64,000 nucleotides of DNA, from the NCBI GenBank assembly GCA_031308135.1, contig JAHLJT010004567.1:38204389-38268388 (forward strand), written 5' to 3'. A model generated the notes under the pieces. It worked only from the letters and a program-made list of their open reading frames with translations. It was not told where the DNA came from and made no database searches. Below, in pieces: positions 24,001 to 35,693 of the stretch (positions within the stretch are counted from its first letter, which is position 1; each line of letters begins with the position of its first letter). A program made the translations under genes and the position numbers. This DNA comes from Acheta domesticus. Taxonomy: Eukaryota; Arthropoda; Insecta; Orthoptera; Gryllidae.

Positions 24001-26800
24001 CACAAGACAATTCTTTGTCGCGAACCAAGATAACAATACCGTACGTCTGAAGAAAGTGGAAGATTTTCGAAGAAATCCGTCGTAACGCGAACGTCAACAG
24101 TCAGTCCATCAACTACATGGCGGTGTAAAGAGTTCATTCACAACAGCAAAACCCGTACCTCAAACACAAAATGGAGGCAATAACTTAAGACGGATTCTTA
24201 TTGCAAGTGAATCTCTCTGATTGAACGTATGTAATGAACGTAAAGTATCCAATGAACTTGCGTCCACCACCATTGTATGCTCACGATCGTGAATTTAATT
24301 TTTCTGCCGGTGCTGTCCGACGCTGACCCAACGTCGCTGTCCGTTCGCCTCACTCTTGAAGTAATTTCAAATAAGAACATGTAAATTTTCAACAAAAAGA
24401 AAATATATTGTTCGTAAGCTCTCGTTCACTAATCAATCGGCAAAACGTTACCACCTCCGCTTTCGCGGATATCTTGTTCTGTATTCTTGAAACACTGATT
24501 AATTATATCAAATACCTTCCCAAAGGTTTCGGCAGTCTTCTAAACTATTGAAGATGCTACTAGTTGGGTATTTAAACATGAATATCACTTCAAATATCTC
24601 GACTTCCTTCCATTTCTTACGAACTCAACTTTTCTGAAACAAAACTCGCGTCCATAGCAACCCACTAATTATTCAACTGTTCATACTCTTAGGAGTTGAT
24701 ACTCTCGTATCACGTTCATATCTATTTCGTAACAGCTACATAGGTAGAGGCGTCGCTTGACTGCTTCGCACACCCGACCCGGCCCCTCCTCAATTACTGA
24801 TGGAGCTGAATTGTATGTGGAGAGCTTTATCTCCTCCACACCTCTTTATTATGGAGGCGGAACTCTTGCGAACCGCTGGTTTGCCAATGCGGGCATTGTA
24901 TGAAATGGCATCTCACATAATGAGGCCAAGTCGTCGGGACGTGTGACTAAAAACCATTCATCTTGGAGCTGTCCACGCCGCCTCCACACACGATTAAGTT
25001 TGTCATCACCGAGCGTGGAGCAAGCCGCCTCAATGACAATTACTCACTGCCAGTTGGCCGAGTTCCATGGTCGTCGGTCAGGGCACCATTATAGAATTTG
25101 GTCCAAAAAAATCTCCAGCAAGTAAATGGGCACACTATTTCAATTAGAAAAAACAAAAGAATCAAATTCGCATTGAAATCAAGTCGTCTGTTTTAATGTG
25201 TAATTAACCAGGTTTTTATGAAAAAAAAACTATTTGTTCACGGTAGTTCAACGCAGTATTAGTTATTTACAAAATATGTTTGCGAGTAAAGAGACTGATA
25301 AATACTAACACATTCCGTGGTTTTCATTTCTAAAAGAGTTATACAAAGTGCGGCGCAGTTGTCAAAATGTTTGGCTACAAGGTGCAATGGAAATGCATAT
25401 CGTTCAAACAAGTTATTATAGTGACTTGTAGTCGTGTTTTATAATAAAGGCTGACCTTAATTAAAGAATCTAATTGAAAGCATGCAGGATAGAAATTTAT
25501 GATTAACTATTGTTAAGTTTATCAATATAACTGCCGATTATTATTAGGATGTAAATTGAGATCGACTTTTGTCACCTGTATTTTGCAGAGGCTGATTTAA
25601 CTTGAAATATGCGAGTAAGGATATTTTTTGGACCGAACTGTGGTCTGGGGATATTGCTAAACATTTTTTTCGCAATGACCTGCGAGCATTTAGTTCTTCT
25701 TCGAACAGTCATCTGCCAACAGTTCTGGAATTCACTAGTTGCTGAATGAACTGCTTTAGCATTTGTAGTTGTCTGTGCTTGACGGTCAGTCATTCCTCAC
25801 TTGGGGTTCGAAAAGATCTTCTGGATCCGTCGTATTGTCTGCCATCTCCTCCCAATGTTGCCTACGACGTGCAACCTTACCATCTTGCGGTCAAAAGGGT
25901 TTGCATTACGGTGAAATGACCATCCATCTTTCTCGAGAACTAAGATGCGAGCCCTCTTGAAAACACTTGATCAAATTACTGTCTAACCCTTCTCGGATTC
26001 ACCTTTCACTTTGCGGTGATGTTGCAATATAAATCACACACATGGCGACGCTCTAATAGTAAAGTGCGACAAGCCCAGAGATAAGTCTTCTCCCGGACGT
26101 CGCATGCGCGGGTAGGCGTTGAAATTGAATCATTAGCATTTCTGTGGATGTGGAACATACCGTCAAGTTTGAGTTCTTTTGATACTAGGTGCTACGGTTT
26201 TTTGATGTGGACTTGGTATACAGTGTTTTATAGATTGTAGTAATAAATCCATGGTATAAATGTTTAATTATTAAATCAATTAATATTGGCTTGGAATTTT
26301 TAGATTCCGGGATTTTGTGTATTTTATTAATTTCCTAATTAATCAATTATTTAATTAAATCTATTTTATAAACTTTATCTCGTGCATGTGCAAGATACAC
26401 ACTCTAATCAGCATGTACAGGTAAAAGAACCAATAATTTGTTAAAGAAGCTACATTCGGTAGAAAATATGGAGTGTAACTTTTTAGCGTTATACTTACAA
26501 AGGGATGCTATAAACGTCCTTAATCAGGAAAATATTTTTGAGAGTAGGTAAAATATTTTCGGGTTTAACTAAAATTATATTAAATGACAGATACAATTAA
26601 TTAGAGGAGGTACACTAGTGCGGTTGTACCTTTAATTTAGATAAACCAGGAACAGGTTTTATTAGAAGCATTTCATTCACATGTTTCCTGAATAATATCA
26701 TGTTTAATTTCTAATGACACGGTTTGATGGACAATAAAGCGAGGAAAATTTCTACAAGTGTATGACACAGAGAATAACACAATTCGATCATTTTATTACT
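24000..26800. other. Intergenic DNA, no recognised gene
   Basis: GC-richer patches at 24.73-25.1 and 25.6-25.95 kb may be old transposon remains, but no domain motif can be read. Confidence 0.45.
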
Positions 26801-26818
26801 CATCGCTCAAAGAAACAT

Positions 26819-27000
26819 GTCCTTCCCTCCTTCCGCCCGTCCATCCGTTTTCCCCCCTTCCGTCCGTCCATCCGTTTTTCTCCTTCCGTTTTCCCTCCTC
26901 CCGTCCGTCTGTCTTTCCCTCTTTCTGTTCGTCTTTCCCACTCACTTTTCGTCCGTTCCCCCCCCCCTTTTCGCTCGTTTTCCCCCTTTTCCGTCCGTTT
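26819..27000. repeat. Degenerate pyrimidine-rich array related to the 27.5-kb minisatellite
   Basis: Pyrimidine-rich strand with recurring CCGTCCGTC and CTTTCCCTCTTTCTGTTCG, similar in motif to the perfect 20-bp unit but strongly diverged. It lies immediately before a Helentron-like 5' end. Confidence 0.7.
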
Positions 27001-27340
27001 TTACTTTCTCGTTACGGAATAGAGAAGAAACTATGTAATGCTACGCGAAAATATGGCGAATTTTCGGCAGAAGAAGTCTTAGTGCAGGGCCCTGGTAACG
27101 AAAAAGAGGGTAAATCCAGTGGCTAAATTTAGAGAAATAGATTGTCGGCAAATGTCTATATGTCCCTTTGTCTGTGAACAAAACTCGCGGAGTTCAGACG
27201 ATTTTCTCCAAAATTGATATCCCCGTATATCGAACTGATGTCTCGGCCCCTTGAATTTGAAACCGATATTTTAATTTTGGTGGCTTCTTTACATGAAGCC
27301 CCAGGGACATTGTTGAAATTTTCAGAACAATGGCTCCATT
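27001..27340 (+). mobile_element. Helentron-like repeat (HINE), 5' half
   Basis: Starts TTACTTTCTCGTTACGGAAT, then TGTAATGCTACGCG, GGCGAATTTTCGGCAGAAG, the CCCTGGTAACGAAAAAGAGG block, TTCTCCAAAATTGATATCCC and ACATGAAGCCCCAGGGACAT. The GTCC microsatellite is reduced to a single degenerate unit here. Another copy begins directly after it. Confidence 0.85.
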
Positions 27341-27344
27341 GTTT

Positions 27345-28420
27345 TTACTTTCTCAAATAGTTACAAATACTTCGTAAGAAAAGAAAGTTAAAAAAAATGT
27401 TATCGTGCGCCGGAAAACTGCGAATTTCTTTTCTTCTCTTTCCCTTTCCGTCCGTCTTTCCCTCCTTTCGTCCGTCTTTCCGTCCTTTCGTCCGTCTTTC
27501 CCTGCTTTCGTCCGTCTTTCCCTGCTTTCGTCCGTCTTTCCCTGCTTTCGTCCGTCTTTCCCTGCTTTCGTCCGTCTTTCCCTGCTTTCGTCCGTCTTTC
27601 CCTGCTTTCGTCCGTCTTTCCCTGCTTTCGTCCGTCTTTCCCTGCTTTCGTCCGTCTTTCCCTGCTTTCGTCCGTCTTTCCCTGCTTTCGTCCGTCTTTC
27701 CCTGCTTTCGTCCGTCTTTCCCTGCTTTCGTCCGTCTTTCCCTGCTTTCGTCCGTCTTTCCCTGCTTTCGTCCGTCTTTCCCTGCTTTCGTCCGTCTTTC
27801 CCTGCTTTCGTCCGTCTTTCCCTGCTTTCGTCCGTCTTTCCCTGCTTTCGTCCGTCTTTCCCTGCTTTCGTCCGTCTTTCCCTGCTTTCGTCCGTCTTTC
27901 CCTGCTTTCGTCCGTCTTTCCCTGCTTTCGTTGGTCTTCAAACTGTCAAAACAAGACCAGTGCGTGAACTATGCACCGAATTTTCTTAAAAATGATGTTG
28001 GTGGATTGCTCTGATCAGACTCGAGGTCTTGTGAAACATCTTTTATTTTTTGGGGGAGTTTACATGATACTCCTACAATATTTTCCAACTTGTCTCAAAA
28101 TAGCATCAATTGTTTTATGAATTCGCGAAAGTATAGCAAAATTTGCATGTTTACGGCGTGAGCCCAATCTTCGTTGATACGTCTGTATTTTCGTAAATTG
28201 CAAAAGTTCTGTGCTAGAATAGATGATTAAAGATGGAGATTTCTTTGCTAATACAATACTCCACACCACTAGATCTTTAAATCGTTTGATACATTTTTGA
28301 AATAGTCGTTTTCGCGTAATTTGAGTAGAAATTTTGACAATCTTCCAAAATTACGTAAACCCGATTTCTCAGAAACGTTTCCATTCTTTTCTTTTAATTT
28401 TTGTAAGGATGGAGTATAAT
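27345..28420 (+). mobile_element. Helentron-like repeat (HINE) with minisatellite in the microsatellite slot
   Basis: The 5' end (TACTTTCTCAAATAG...) runs to GTGCGCCGGAAAACTGCG, followed directly by the 20-bp minisatellite. After it, degraded central family sequence resumes (TTCTTAAAAATGATGTTGG, GGGGGAGTTTACATGATACT). It continues with TTTTCGTAAATTGCAAAAG, similar to 42.66 kb. The 3' end is not clear. Confidence 0.65.
27447..27930. repeat. 20-bp minisatellite, 21 perfect copies
   Basis: Unit cctgctttcgtccgtctttc, 21 identical copies at 27501-27920 with three variant copies upstream and a half copy downstream. It sits where other copies of the Helentron-like family have a GTCC microsatellite. 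Long open frames on both strands here are by-products of the repeat. Confidence 0.98.
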
Positions 28421-28429
28421 ATGTTAAAT

Positions 28430-29205
28430 TACTTGGCCCAAATTAATTTTCATTAAAACATTTGAATATTCCAAAATTAAATAGCGTAATTTTTATGGAT
28501 GCCTCTGGACATCTGATGTGTTGCAAGACGCAACGTCTGAATGATCAGCGTGCTCGCTAAGTTAACACATTCAAACTCCACCACAGGCAAATATTTCTGT
28601 GGATTGGGGACACTCACAGGGGCATGTGCTGAGTCAGAAGTTATCCCTATGTGTTGTAACCCAACATTGGCTGCGAAAACATACCCAGTCGAGTTCAAAT
28701 GAGAGAATTTTTCTCACGAGTTTGAGTAGCCAGTAAATAAAATTAGAATGTATTTGATGTTGCCGCATTACTATTTAAAATGTCCATCAAACGTTCAAAA
28801 TTCAGGACGTAGGTACTTTACACCAAAAATTATAAGATCTCAATTTTCGCAACTCCCTGCACTTTCCTTTGTGTTTAATAAAAGGCACGTTCTTATAATT
28901 AGGAACATGACGTTGCCAAGAAATCTTTCCAAAAATATTTACATTTCCTTAGAAAATTTGGGATTGCAAAGAGGGTAACTACGAATTTCTCATCTCTGTA
29001 TTACACCGACGGGGAATATCCGTCGGGGCGCGATTGTTGGTGGCACAGAATTTACCAGAACTTCCCAGATTTAATATACCAATACTAAGAAATATATGTA
29101 TTCATTGCACAATACTTTAAGAGGGCCGCAAATGATCCTTAAGATTGATTGATACTTCTGTAAACAGAACGAACAAAGTCCTGTCCTTTGGTTCGACAGT
29201 TTCCT
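28430..29205. other. Intergenic DNA
   Basis: Nothing recognised. Confidence 0.5.
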
Positions 29206-29210
29206 ACGAG

Positions 29211-29461
29211 CCTTGGCCGACCAGTGATGTACCAGCCTCTCGGTCATGGGTTAAGGGGTTCGTGTGGTTAGCACCAAGACATCCCTTCACCGTCTATTCT
29301 GGTCTTCTTAACCTTAAGGTGGACTTTCTCATCTTCACACAGCAATAGATACTGAGACACTTGTAAGGAAATTGCACTGTTATAATTTTGCCCCGGCCGG
29401 GAATCAAAACCAGGGTTGGTCTGTGGAAAGCGAGCACACTAACCAACGAGCCACCGAGGGC
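29211..29461 (-). mobile_element. tRNA-Ala-like SINE, copy 1
   Basis: Minus-strand element starting GCCCTCGGTGGCTCGTTGG (A box region), with a B box like GGTTTTGATTCCC about 50 bases later, then a tRNA-unrelated body. It shares the head and body with the copy at 30.17-30.41 kb, including GGTTAAGGGGT...CGTGTGGTTAG on the plus strand. Target duplications are not clear. Confidence 0.75.
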
Positions 29462-29579
29462 GCTGAACAATGTCCTACCTCCGTAAAAAGAGTATATGAG
29501 CACGTGTTGGTGCGAGTGTGCAGTGTACTCTTTGAGTTTGGTTTTGTGGTGAACTACGATCACATCATGCTGCGTGCGA

Positions 29580-29790
29580 ATCCTTCCGTTGCGCGGCGTT
29601 CAAGTGGTTGTCTCGCTTTCCCGCGAGGGGCGCGCGCGGCGACCGCTGTCATTGCCACCTTCCCGCGCAAGCGGCGATTACTACTCCCACGCGCTATTGA
29701 TCGCCCGGAGCCATCGCGGGGGACGCGCTCTGCCGGCCGGCCGCGGCGGCGCAGCACCGGCGCCACCAGCTGCTCCGATGTAGCGCGCGG
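29580..29790. other. Short GC-rich island
   Basis: A 210-bp CpG-dense block (CCGCGAGGGGCGCGCGCGGC and similar) between SINE and MITE insertions. No gene evidence. Confidence 0.4.
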
Positions 29791-29867
29791 CGTTTGAGAG
29801 CTTGATGTTCTCTTGATTAAAAATAATTTCACCTTTAAAAAAATAATTTCACCTTTGTCACCAAGTG

Positions 29868-29902
29868 TATGTATGTATGTATGTATGTATGTGTGTGTGT
29901 AT
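29868..29902. repeat. TATG/TG microsatellite
   Basis: TATG units passing into TG units, adjacent to the foldback MITE at 29.91 kb. Confidence 0.95.
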
Positions 29903-29909
29903 ACTGAGA

Positions 29910-30126
29910 ATTTTCTAACTTCGCCCCTCAAGGCCAGTCTTCACGATGGAATGTGTCACGGAATTTCGCGACGTTCTCAGTCGTGCCGCCAAGTATCGCA
30001 TGATCCTGACCGTCTCAAGCAGTGCTTGCGATCATGCGACTTCTAGCGGTACGACGGAGAAAGACGCGAAATATCGTGTGATATTCCGTCGTGGCCTTAA
30101 GGGCTTGAGGGGCAGAGTTAGAAAAA
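29910..30126. mobile_element. Foldback MITE (almost wholly self-complementary)
   Basis: Ends read ATTTTCTAACTTCGCCCCTC and, on the opposite strand, ATTTTTCTAACTCTGCCCCTC (19 of the aligned bases shown are nearly identical). The inverted similarity continues inward through CGGAAT...ATTTCGCG and GTGCCGCCAAGTATCGCATG to the middle, so most of the 217 bp can fold into one imperfect hairpin. It encodes nothing. It lies between the two SINE copies, next to a TATG microsatellite. Superfamily unknown. Confidence 0.75.
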
Positions 30127-30171
30127 TCGCACTATATATGTGTACTTTGGCATAGCAGCTCTTTACAAACT

Positions 30172-30408
30172 AAGGCCTACCAGCGGTGTCCCATCCTTGC
30201 GGCCATGGGTTAAGGGGTACGTGTGGTTAGTACATAGCTATCCCTACGCCGTATCTCAACCTGAGAAGTGAGATTTCGCATCGTCACACAGCAACAGATA
30301 CTGGGATGTTGCAAGGAAAGCGCACAGTCAACTTCTGCCCCTACCTGGAATCGAACTCGCGATTGCGCCGTGCAAAGCGAGCACGCTAACCAACGGGTCA
30401 TCGAGGGC
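30172..30408 (-). mobile_element. tRNA-Ala-like SINE, copy 2
   Basis: Same family and orientation as the copy at 29.2 kb. Its head retains GTGCTCGCTTTGCAC, matching the anticodon arm of tRNA-Ala(UGC), and the B box GAGTTCGATTCCA. The 5' and 3' ends of the roughly 72-nt head can pair like an acceptor stem (GCCCT/AGGGGC). This copy is closer to the tRNA than copy 1, which suggests less decay. Confidence 0.8.
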
Positions 30409-32166
30409 CTACCAAAGTTGTATACTTCCTCAAATACCTAGAGTTTATACTAACAAATACTCTAATCAAGACAAGTTGTGTTTTCTTCTCAGAAAGATTA
30501 ATTTATTACTTCTCCAGTTGGATAGATGGACCTAAAATTCATTTGATATGTGTCGTGAGCTGAAATAATGGCACGATTCGAAATATACTAATATTGAGTT
30601 AATACACTCTCTAGATTGCAGCCAACAAACGGCAGAGATGTGAATGCAAGAATGATATATTTCAATACAAGGTGAAACTTTAAACTCGTTTGTCTCAATA
30701 CCTGATTTTTTGAGTTGTGTCACTATTGCAGCCCAGAAACGATATATTCGACAAGGGAAAAGAGGCCTCAAGAAAATTTCATGTAAGTTTTATAAAGAAA
30801 GAAGAGTTCAAATATCTTTAGAAGACTTTTTCTTGTATCCGTCCGTGTCGTAAGTAACCAATGCTAAGCAAGGATATAGTAAAATTAAACCAATCCCCGA
30901 TGTCTATCGCCATAATACAATATTAATCGCGCAACTTTTCTTGAACGATGACCTCGCTTCCCCCTCTCTGGCACAAAAAACAGTTGAAGGCAAAAGCTCG
31001 CAGCGAGAACTGATGACAACATTCCAAACACACCTTCATTGGCGTGAAATAGAAACTATTTTCTGTTGAAGACGAGAACATCTGTCCGTTATTTTATCCA
31101 AAAAACTAAAGAAATGACTGAAGTAGATGAAGATCCATCATAGGAGGTACATCGAACTCCTGAGAAAGTTAGCACGCAAATGATTAAGAAAGTTGCGAAG
31201 GCATGACTGATTCTCCAGAGATTGGCATTATTTCCTAAAAACCAATGGCCGATTTCGTAACTAATACCCCCACTCTAGCCTCGTTTCTTCAATCCATCGT
31301 TCAAGAAAAAAATGCGCGAGTATTAATCACTTTTGTTTACCTTTTGCACACTGCTGTAATCACTTCATTTACCTTTTTATGACAACGATAGCAATTTTTC
31401 AGGCCCAAAATAGTTTGTGAGCATTAATATAATATTAAAATGTGTCATTTTTTGGTAATATTTAAAACTCTGAAATGTAATCTATATCAAAGATTCAGTG
31501 CCGAAAAACAGAGAAAGTGTGTGGAGGTAATTTCAAGAATTTTGTGAAGAAAATACAAATGGACAGCACAAACTACAAATGAAGACATTACACATATTTT
31601 AGGCAATTAATACGCACAGATTAGATGGTGAAGAGTTCAAAGAATATGCTATCAAAACTATGTGGAACGTTACAACCAAAATTATTCAGGAAAATACTTG
31701 GAGTACACACGTGTGTTCAATCCATTTGAAATTGACGAATCTCGCTTCTAATTCAGCTTATACTTCTTCCTTTTCAATTACTTCCACGGAAGACCAAGAC
31801 ATGGAAAACTCAACTTCCTACAACTTATATAATTGTTTTTAATAAATTTTCTTGTAAGTAGTTTTGTTATAATTGTTTTTTTAAGTTTTATTACCATCAA
31901 ATCGAAACATATTTGAAATAATTTTCTGCATTAAACTCTTATTCATATTTTACTTTATTATAAGTTATTCCAGGAGGCAGTGATAACTCGGAGCTGAATG
32001 AAAGTTTCAAATATTCCGGTAGCAATTTTGAGCAATACTTCTTTTTCGTAATTTCTATGATTTAAATTATGCATTCGATTCATGTAATGTGTTTATTCGT
32101 GAAATAGTCACACTAAATAACACTAGAAGTGCTGTGATATTATGATAATATTATTTTCAATGCTCA

Positions 32167-32262
32167 TGCTTAATTTAGTTATAATTTATTTTTCAGAGTT
32201 TTATAAACATTATTCAGTATAACTGCGTTGTAAGTGAATCTGCTAATAAGAAAGTACTGCCC
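32167..32262. repeat. Direct duplicate, copy A
   Basis: About 96 bp matching 33177-33275, including the shared run TATAAACATTATTCAGTATA followed by ACTGCGTTGTAAGTGAAT. Not coding. Confidence 0.85.
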
Positions 32263-33176
32263 GTGCGCATCAGATTCTTTGCATATGAATAGTTGCGCTG
32301 TACAAATTCATTACCTTTCATTTTCAAAGTTACGAATTCGTAATTTATGCGACAACTTTCTGATTGACGACGCCTGCCAGCTCAGATGCCGCAATGCATG
32401 TGTTTGTTGCGGGTTGCATAGATGCGGACCCCGAAACGGCGGCGTCTAGATACAAAGAGTATAAGATATAGATATTATTTCTTAAGGTAGGATTACGCAA
32501 CCTGGTGGCAGAACTCTACAACTTACAAATATTACAATTAAGAATATGGATATAACTTTAAATGGTTTTGAAATAATAATCATAATAATATCAATAACAA
32601 CAATAATAGCATTAAGCAATAATAGCAATAAAAGCAATAATAAAAATAGCATTAACTCTACATTTTATGGGTCCTATAGGGATATTTTAAAACTAATAAA
32701 TTCATTATTTTTAACTACCGTACACTACATTACACTTCACTTATGTTTTCTTCTCTATTTCAGTGCACTTCACAACCCGTCACCACACATCAATACAAAC
32801 GGTAGATGGTAGATTGATATGATTCGATTGTCTACTTAATAAAGTAATGCACTGAATAGTGTACATAATATTAGAACTTCATGGCAACTATACCTTTCTC
32901 GTTTACATTTATTCACGCATTACCAACTTTACATGCTGAAATTGTTTCAACTAGCGGGAAAATTATGGTGAAATGTTGCAAAACTGCTCTACATTCATAG
33001 TGGGTTCAGTGCCATTTTAACGCGTGGACATAGTGGACAGTCGCCAGAGACTCCAGAATTCTGTGTTCACTAGGTTTCTGGAAAAACTGTTTTTTTTAAT
33101 TGTATCATAGCTACTGAGATGAATATTTAAAAAATAATTTTTAATCACACGTGTAAGGAAGTGTCAATTGCCGAGT

Positions 33177-33275
33177 GCTTAATTTAGAGTTATAATTTAT
33201 TTTATTTTCAGGGTATTATAAACATTATTCAGTATAACTGCGTTGTAAGTGAATTTGCTTATGAGAGAGTACTGC
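33177..33275. repeat. Direct duplicate, copy B
   Basis: Second copy of the segment at 32167-32262, 1 kb downstream in the same orientation. Both copies have a pyrimidine-rich TTTTCAG immediately before the conserved part. Confidence 0.85.
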
Positions 33276-34228
33276 TCGTCTGTTTCCTTCCCCGCGTCGA
33301 ATGTAATGAGACCTTATAAGATTTTTATGCCTACGTACCACAGAATATTAGTCGAAGAGGAATTTTATGTGCCACGAGTTCGAGAAGTAGAATCAGAAAA
33401 TTTTCCCAAGCGGCGAGCCATGTGACACATAGGTTGTAGTCACTTTTGACATACACGTACATCATAGAATGGATTCCCTTCCGCGGGAATACCCTTCCAG
33501 AAATAACTCATCTGTAAAAGTGAAATTCTGCTTCCACTTTTCCTGTGTATTGTTTTGTGGAAGACTTCACATCTACTGTTTCCATCCATACCACATTCAT
33601 GAGAATGTTCTCATGTATTTAGACGATCGGGAATATTGAGAGATTGTTGTAACTAACAAGACATAAAGCTCGAAATCGGGCGCTACTATGTTAAAATTTT
33701 ATTTTTTGTTAAACTATTTGAGACAAGTTTTAACACTTAATGTTTGCATATTGTGGTATATTGGATATAGTTATAAGTATTTCTATTACAGGACGATATA
33801 TTTTCGTATCAATATTTTTATTTTATTAATATAAATGATTAAATATGTGAAACACGTACGCGTATTCTGACTGGAGGCTCCTGTGGACTCTTGAAACAAT
33901 ATTTTACTCTACCAAAATACATATGATTTCAACCAGGATTCCTTGAAGCCACTCGGTCAGGGTAAATTTATATTTATGGGCCCGATTGTCCGCCTATACA
34001 GGAACTCGGTAAAAATATATTACGTAGGATTTTGGAAGTCCTCCTTGAAGCTGTTTAAAAAATAACAATAGTTACTTCCAATTATCAGATTGCCTTTGTA
34101 TTATACTATAACACGTCAGTTTACAGATTATTCAGTTGTAAACAAAGCATCTCTTTTAAAAAACAACAACAAAGACAAACACAAGTGATTATGATAGACA
34201 ATATCTTCCTATTTTTATGCGTTATTAA

Positions 34229-34274
<46 letters not shown>
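34229..34274. repeat. TTA microsatellite
   Basis: About 15 uninterrupted ATT/TTA units. Confidence 0.97.
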
Positions 34275-34276
<2 letters not shown>

Positions 34277-35063
34277 TCCCCTTTAGCATGCTTGGCCAAT
34301 TTTCCCCTTTAATTACTAATTTCTAAAATCAATAAAATTTAATGGTTACAGAACTTGGTCTTCATACAATAGTCAATTCTGAAGATGAAACAAAAAATGT
34401 CCCCGTTTATTTACTTCCCTGTTGTGGAGCCTCTGCATTCTTGACCGATGGTACTACGCATCCCATTTCCATCCATATGGCTTCCGTGTGTTCCACACAC
34501 GCAATTCGCTTCTAAGTTACTGTCCCGTATTTTGTCTACTACTTCCCAATTTTTACAGCAACCAAAACTAACATTACAATCTTTTTCAACTGTCGTACGC
34601 GTTCGACATTACTGCGTTGCAAAACAAACTCCGAATTCAGATTAACATGGGCGCATCATCCCTCTGATCTGTGCTATGCCACGCCAGAAAACCTAATGTT
34701 TTTTTAATTAGAACTTGCACTCTATATTCTTTTACCCAACAATTGTTGCGACCGTTCAACTTTGCACTCTATACTACGACTCGTGAATTTGGTACAAGTG
34801 AATTGTTGTTTATAAAATGAAGGAAAAACAAGCGCTAATATAACAGCTACTAAGTAAAGACTACTACTAAAGTCAAATCGAAGAAAAAGCTATAGAAACC
34901 ACGGTGGAAAGATCTTTCTACCATGCAAAAAAAGAATCGATCAAGCTTCAATTCGTTGAAATCTGATTAGTTCAAGCGAAACTTACGTTTCAGCTTACGT
35001 TCGTCATTTTGAATGCTTGTTTTAACGTGTAAATTTTACTGCGAAGTTTACGGCATTTCGTTA

Positions 35064-35434
35064 AGATGGCTCCACACATTCGGCATTCGCGGAGCACCGA
35101 GCTACTGCTCGCCCGATCCCGACCAGCCGATGTGTTCGGCAAATGTTCGCTCCCTTTGATGTGTCGGAAAGACAGACACGCGATGGGTAGGGCGAGCGCC
35201 GAATGTTCGTCACTCGGCAAATAGCAAGCAACTCATCCACACTACTCAGGATTCGGCGAGCGGTTGCTCGCTCTTCGCCGAATAGCGAATGTGTGGAGCC
35301 GCCTTAAGACCGACTCACGGTGGGCAGGGCGAGCGCCGAATGTTCGTCGCTCGGTATATAGCCCATCCACACTACTCGGGATTCGGCAAGCGGTTGCTCG
35401 CTGTTCGCCGAATAGCGAATGTGTGGAGCCGCCT
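35064..35434. mobile_element. PIF/Harbinger-like MITE just upstream of NCKX exon 1
   Basis: Terminal inverted repeats start AGATGGCTCCACACATTCG on the left and, read inward on the other strand, AGGCGGCTCCACACATTCG on the right. TTA lies directly outside both ends (35061-35063 and 35435-35437), as expected for the 3-bp target duplication of PIF/Harbinger elements. The right part is a tandem dimer: about 117-bp copies at roughly 35186-35303 and 35318-35434, each ending in GAGCCGCCTT. No transposase is present. It lies about 135 bp upstream of the predicted start codon, so it may form part of the promoter or 5' UTR. Superfamily is inferred from the TTA duplication alone. Confidence 0.7.
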
Positions 35435-35569
35435 TTACGTTTAAGTTTGCATTGTGAATGAGACCTAGGGCGTGCAAAATTTCCGTTATGTTAAAAGTGC
35501 ATGTGTTATGTCCTGAGGTGAACGGCGTGTTCACGCGGGCGGTGCCGTGCGTTGCGCAGGGTCCGGCCG

Positions 35570-35661
35570 ATGGCGCGTCGTCCTCGGCGCGCGCGCTGGC
35601 ACGTGCGCGGGGCGATGCTGCTGGTGTACGCGCTGGCGCTGGCGGCCTCGTACGCGGACAG

Positions 35662-35693
<32 letters not shown>

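Larger units (their letters stand above)
30420..35050. other. AT-rich intergenic DNA upstream of the NCKX gene
   Basis: Contains the duplicated 96-bp segment (32.17 and 33.18 kb) and a TTA microsatellite. No gene recognised. Confidence 0.5.

Noticed and set aside
25572..25960. Possible transposase or host exon in a GC-richer patch
   Set aside because: Translations in all frames show no known motif, and no terminal repeats are visible.
27447..27930. CRISPR-like periodic array
   Set aside because: Repeats are contiguous with no unique spacers and the DNA is eukaryotic. It is a minisatellite.
27345..28014. Long frames on both strands with repeated KAGKDGRKQG or SFPAFVRLSL units
   Set aside because: By-products of the 20-bp minisatellite; three overlapping frames cannot all be genes and none extends into conserved sequence.
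30172..30420. 9-bp GGCCTACCA on both sides of SINE copy 2 as a target-site duplication
   Set aside because: The left occurrence aligns with SINE copy 1 (GGCCGACCA), so it belongs to the element and is not a duplication.
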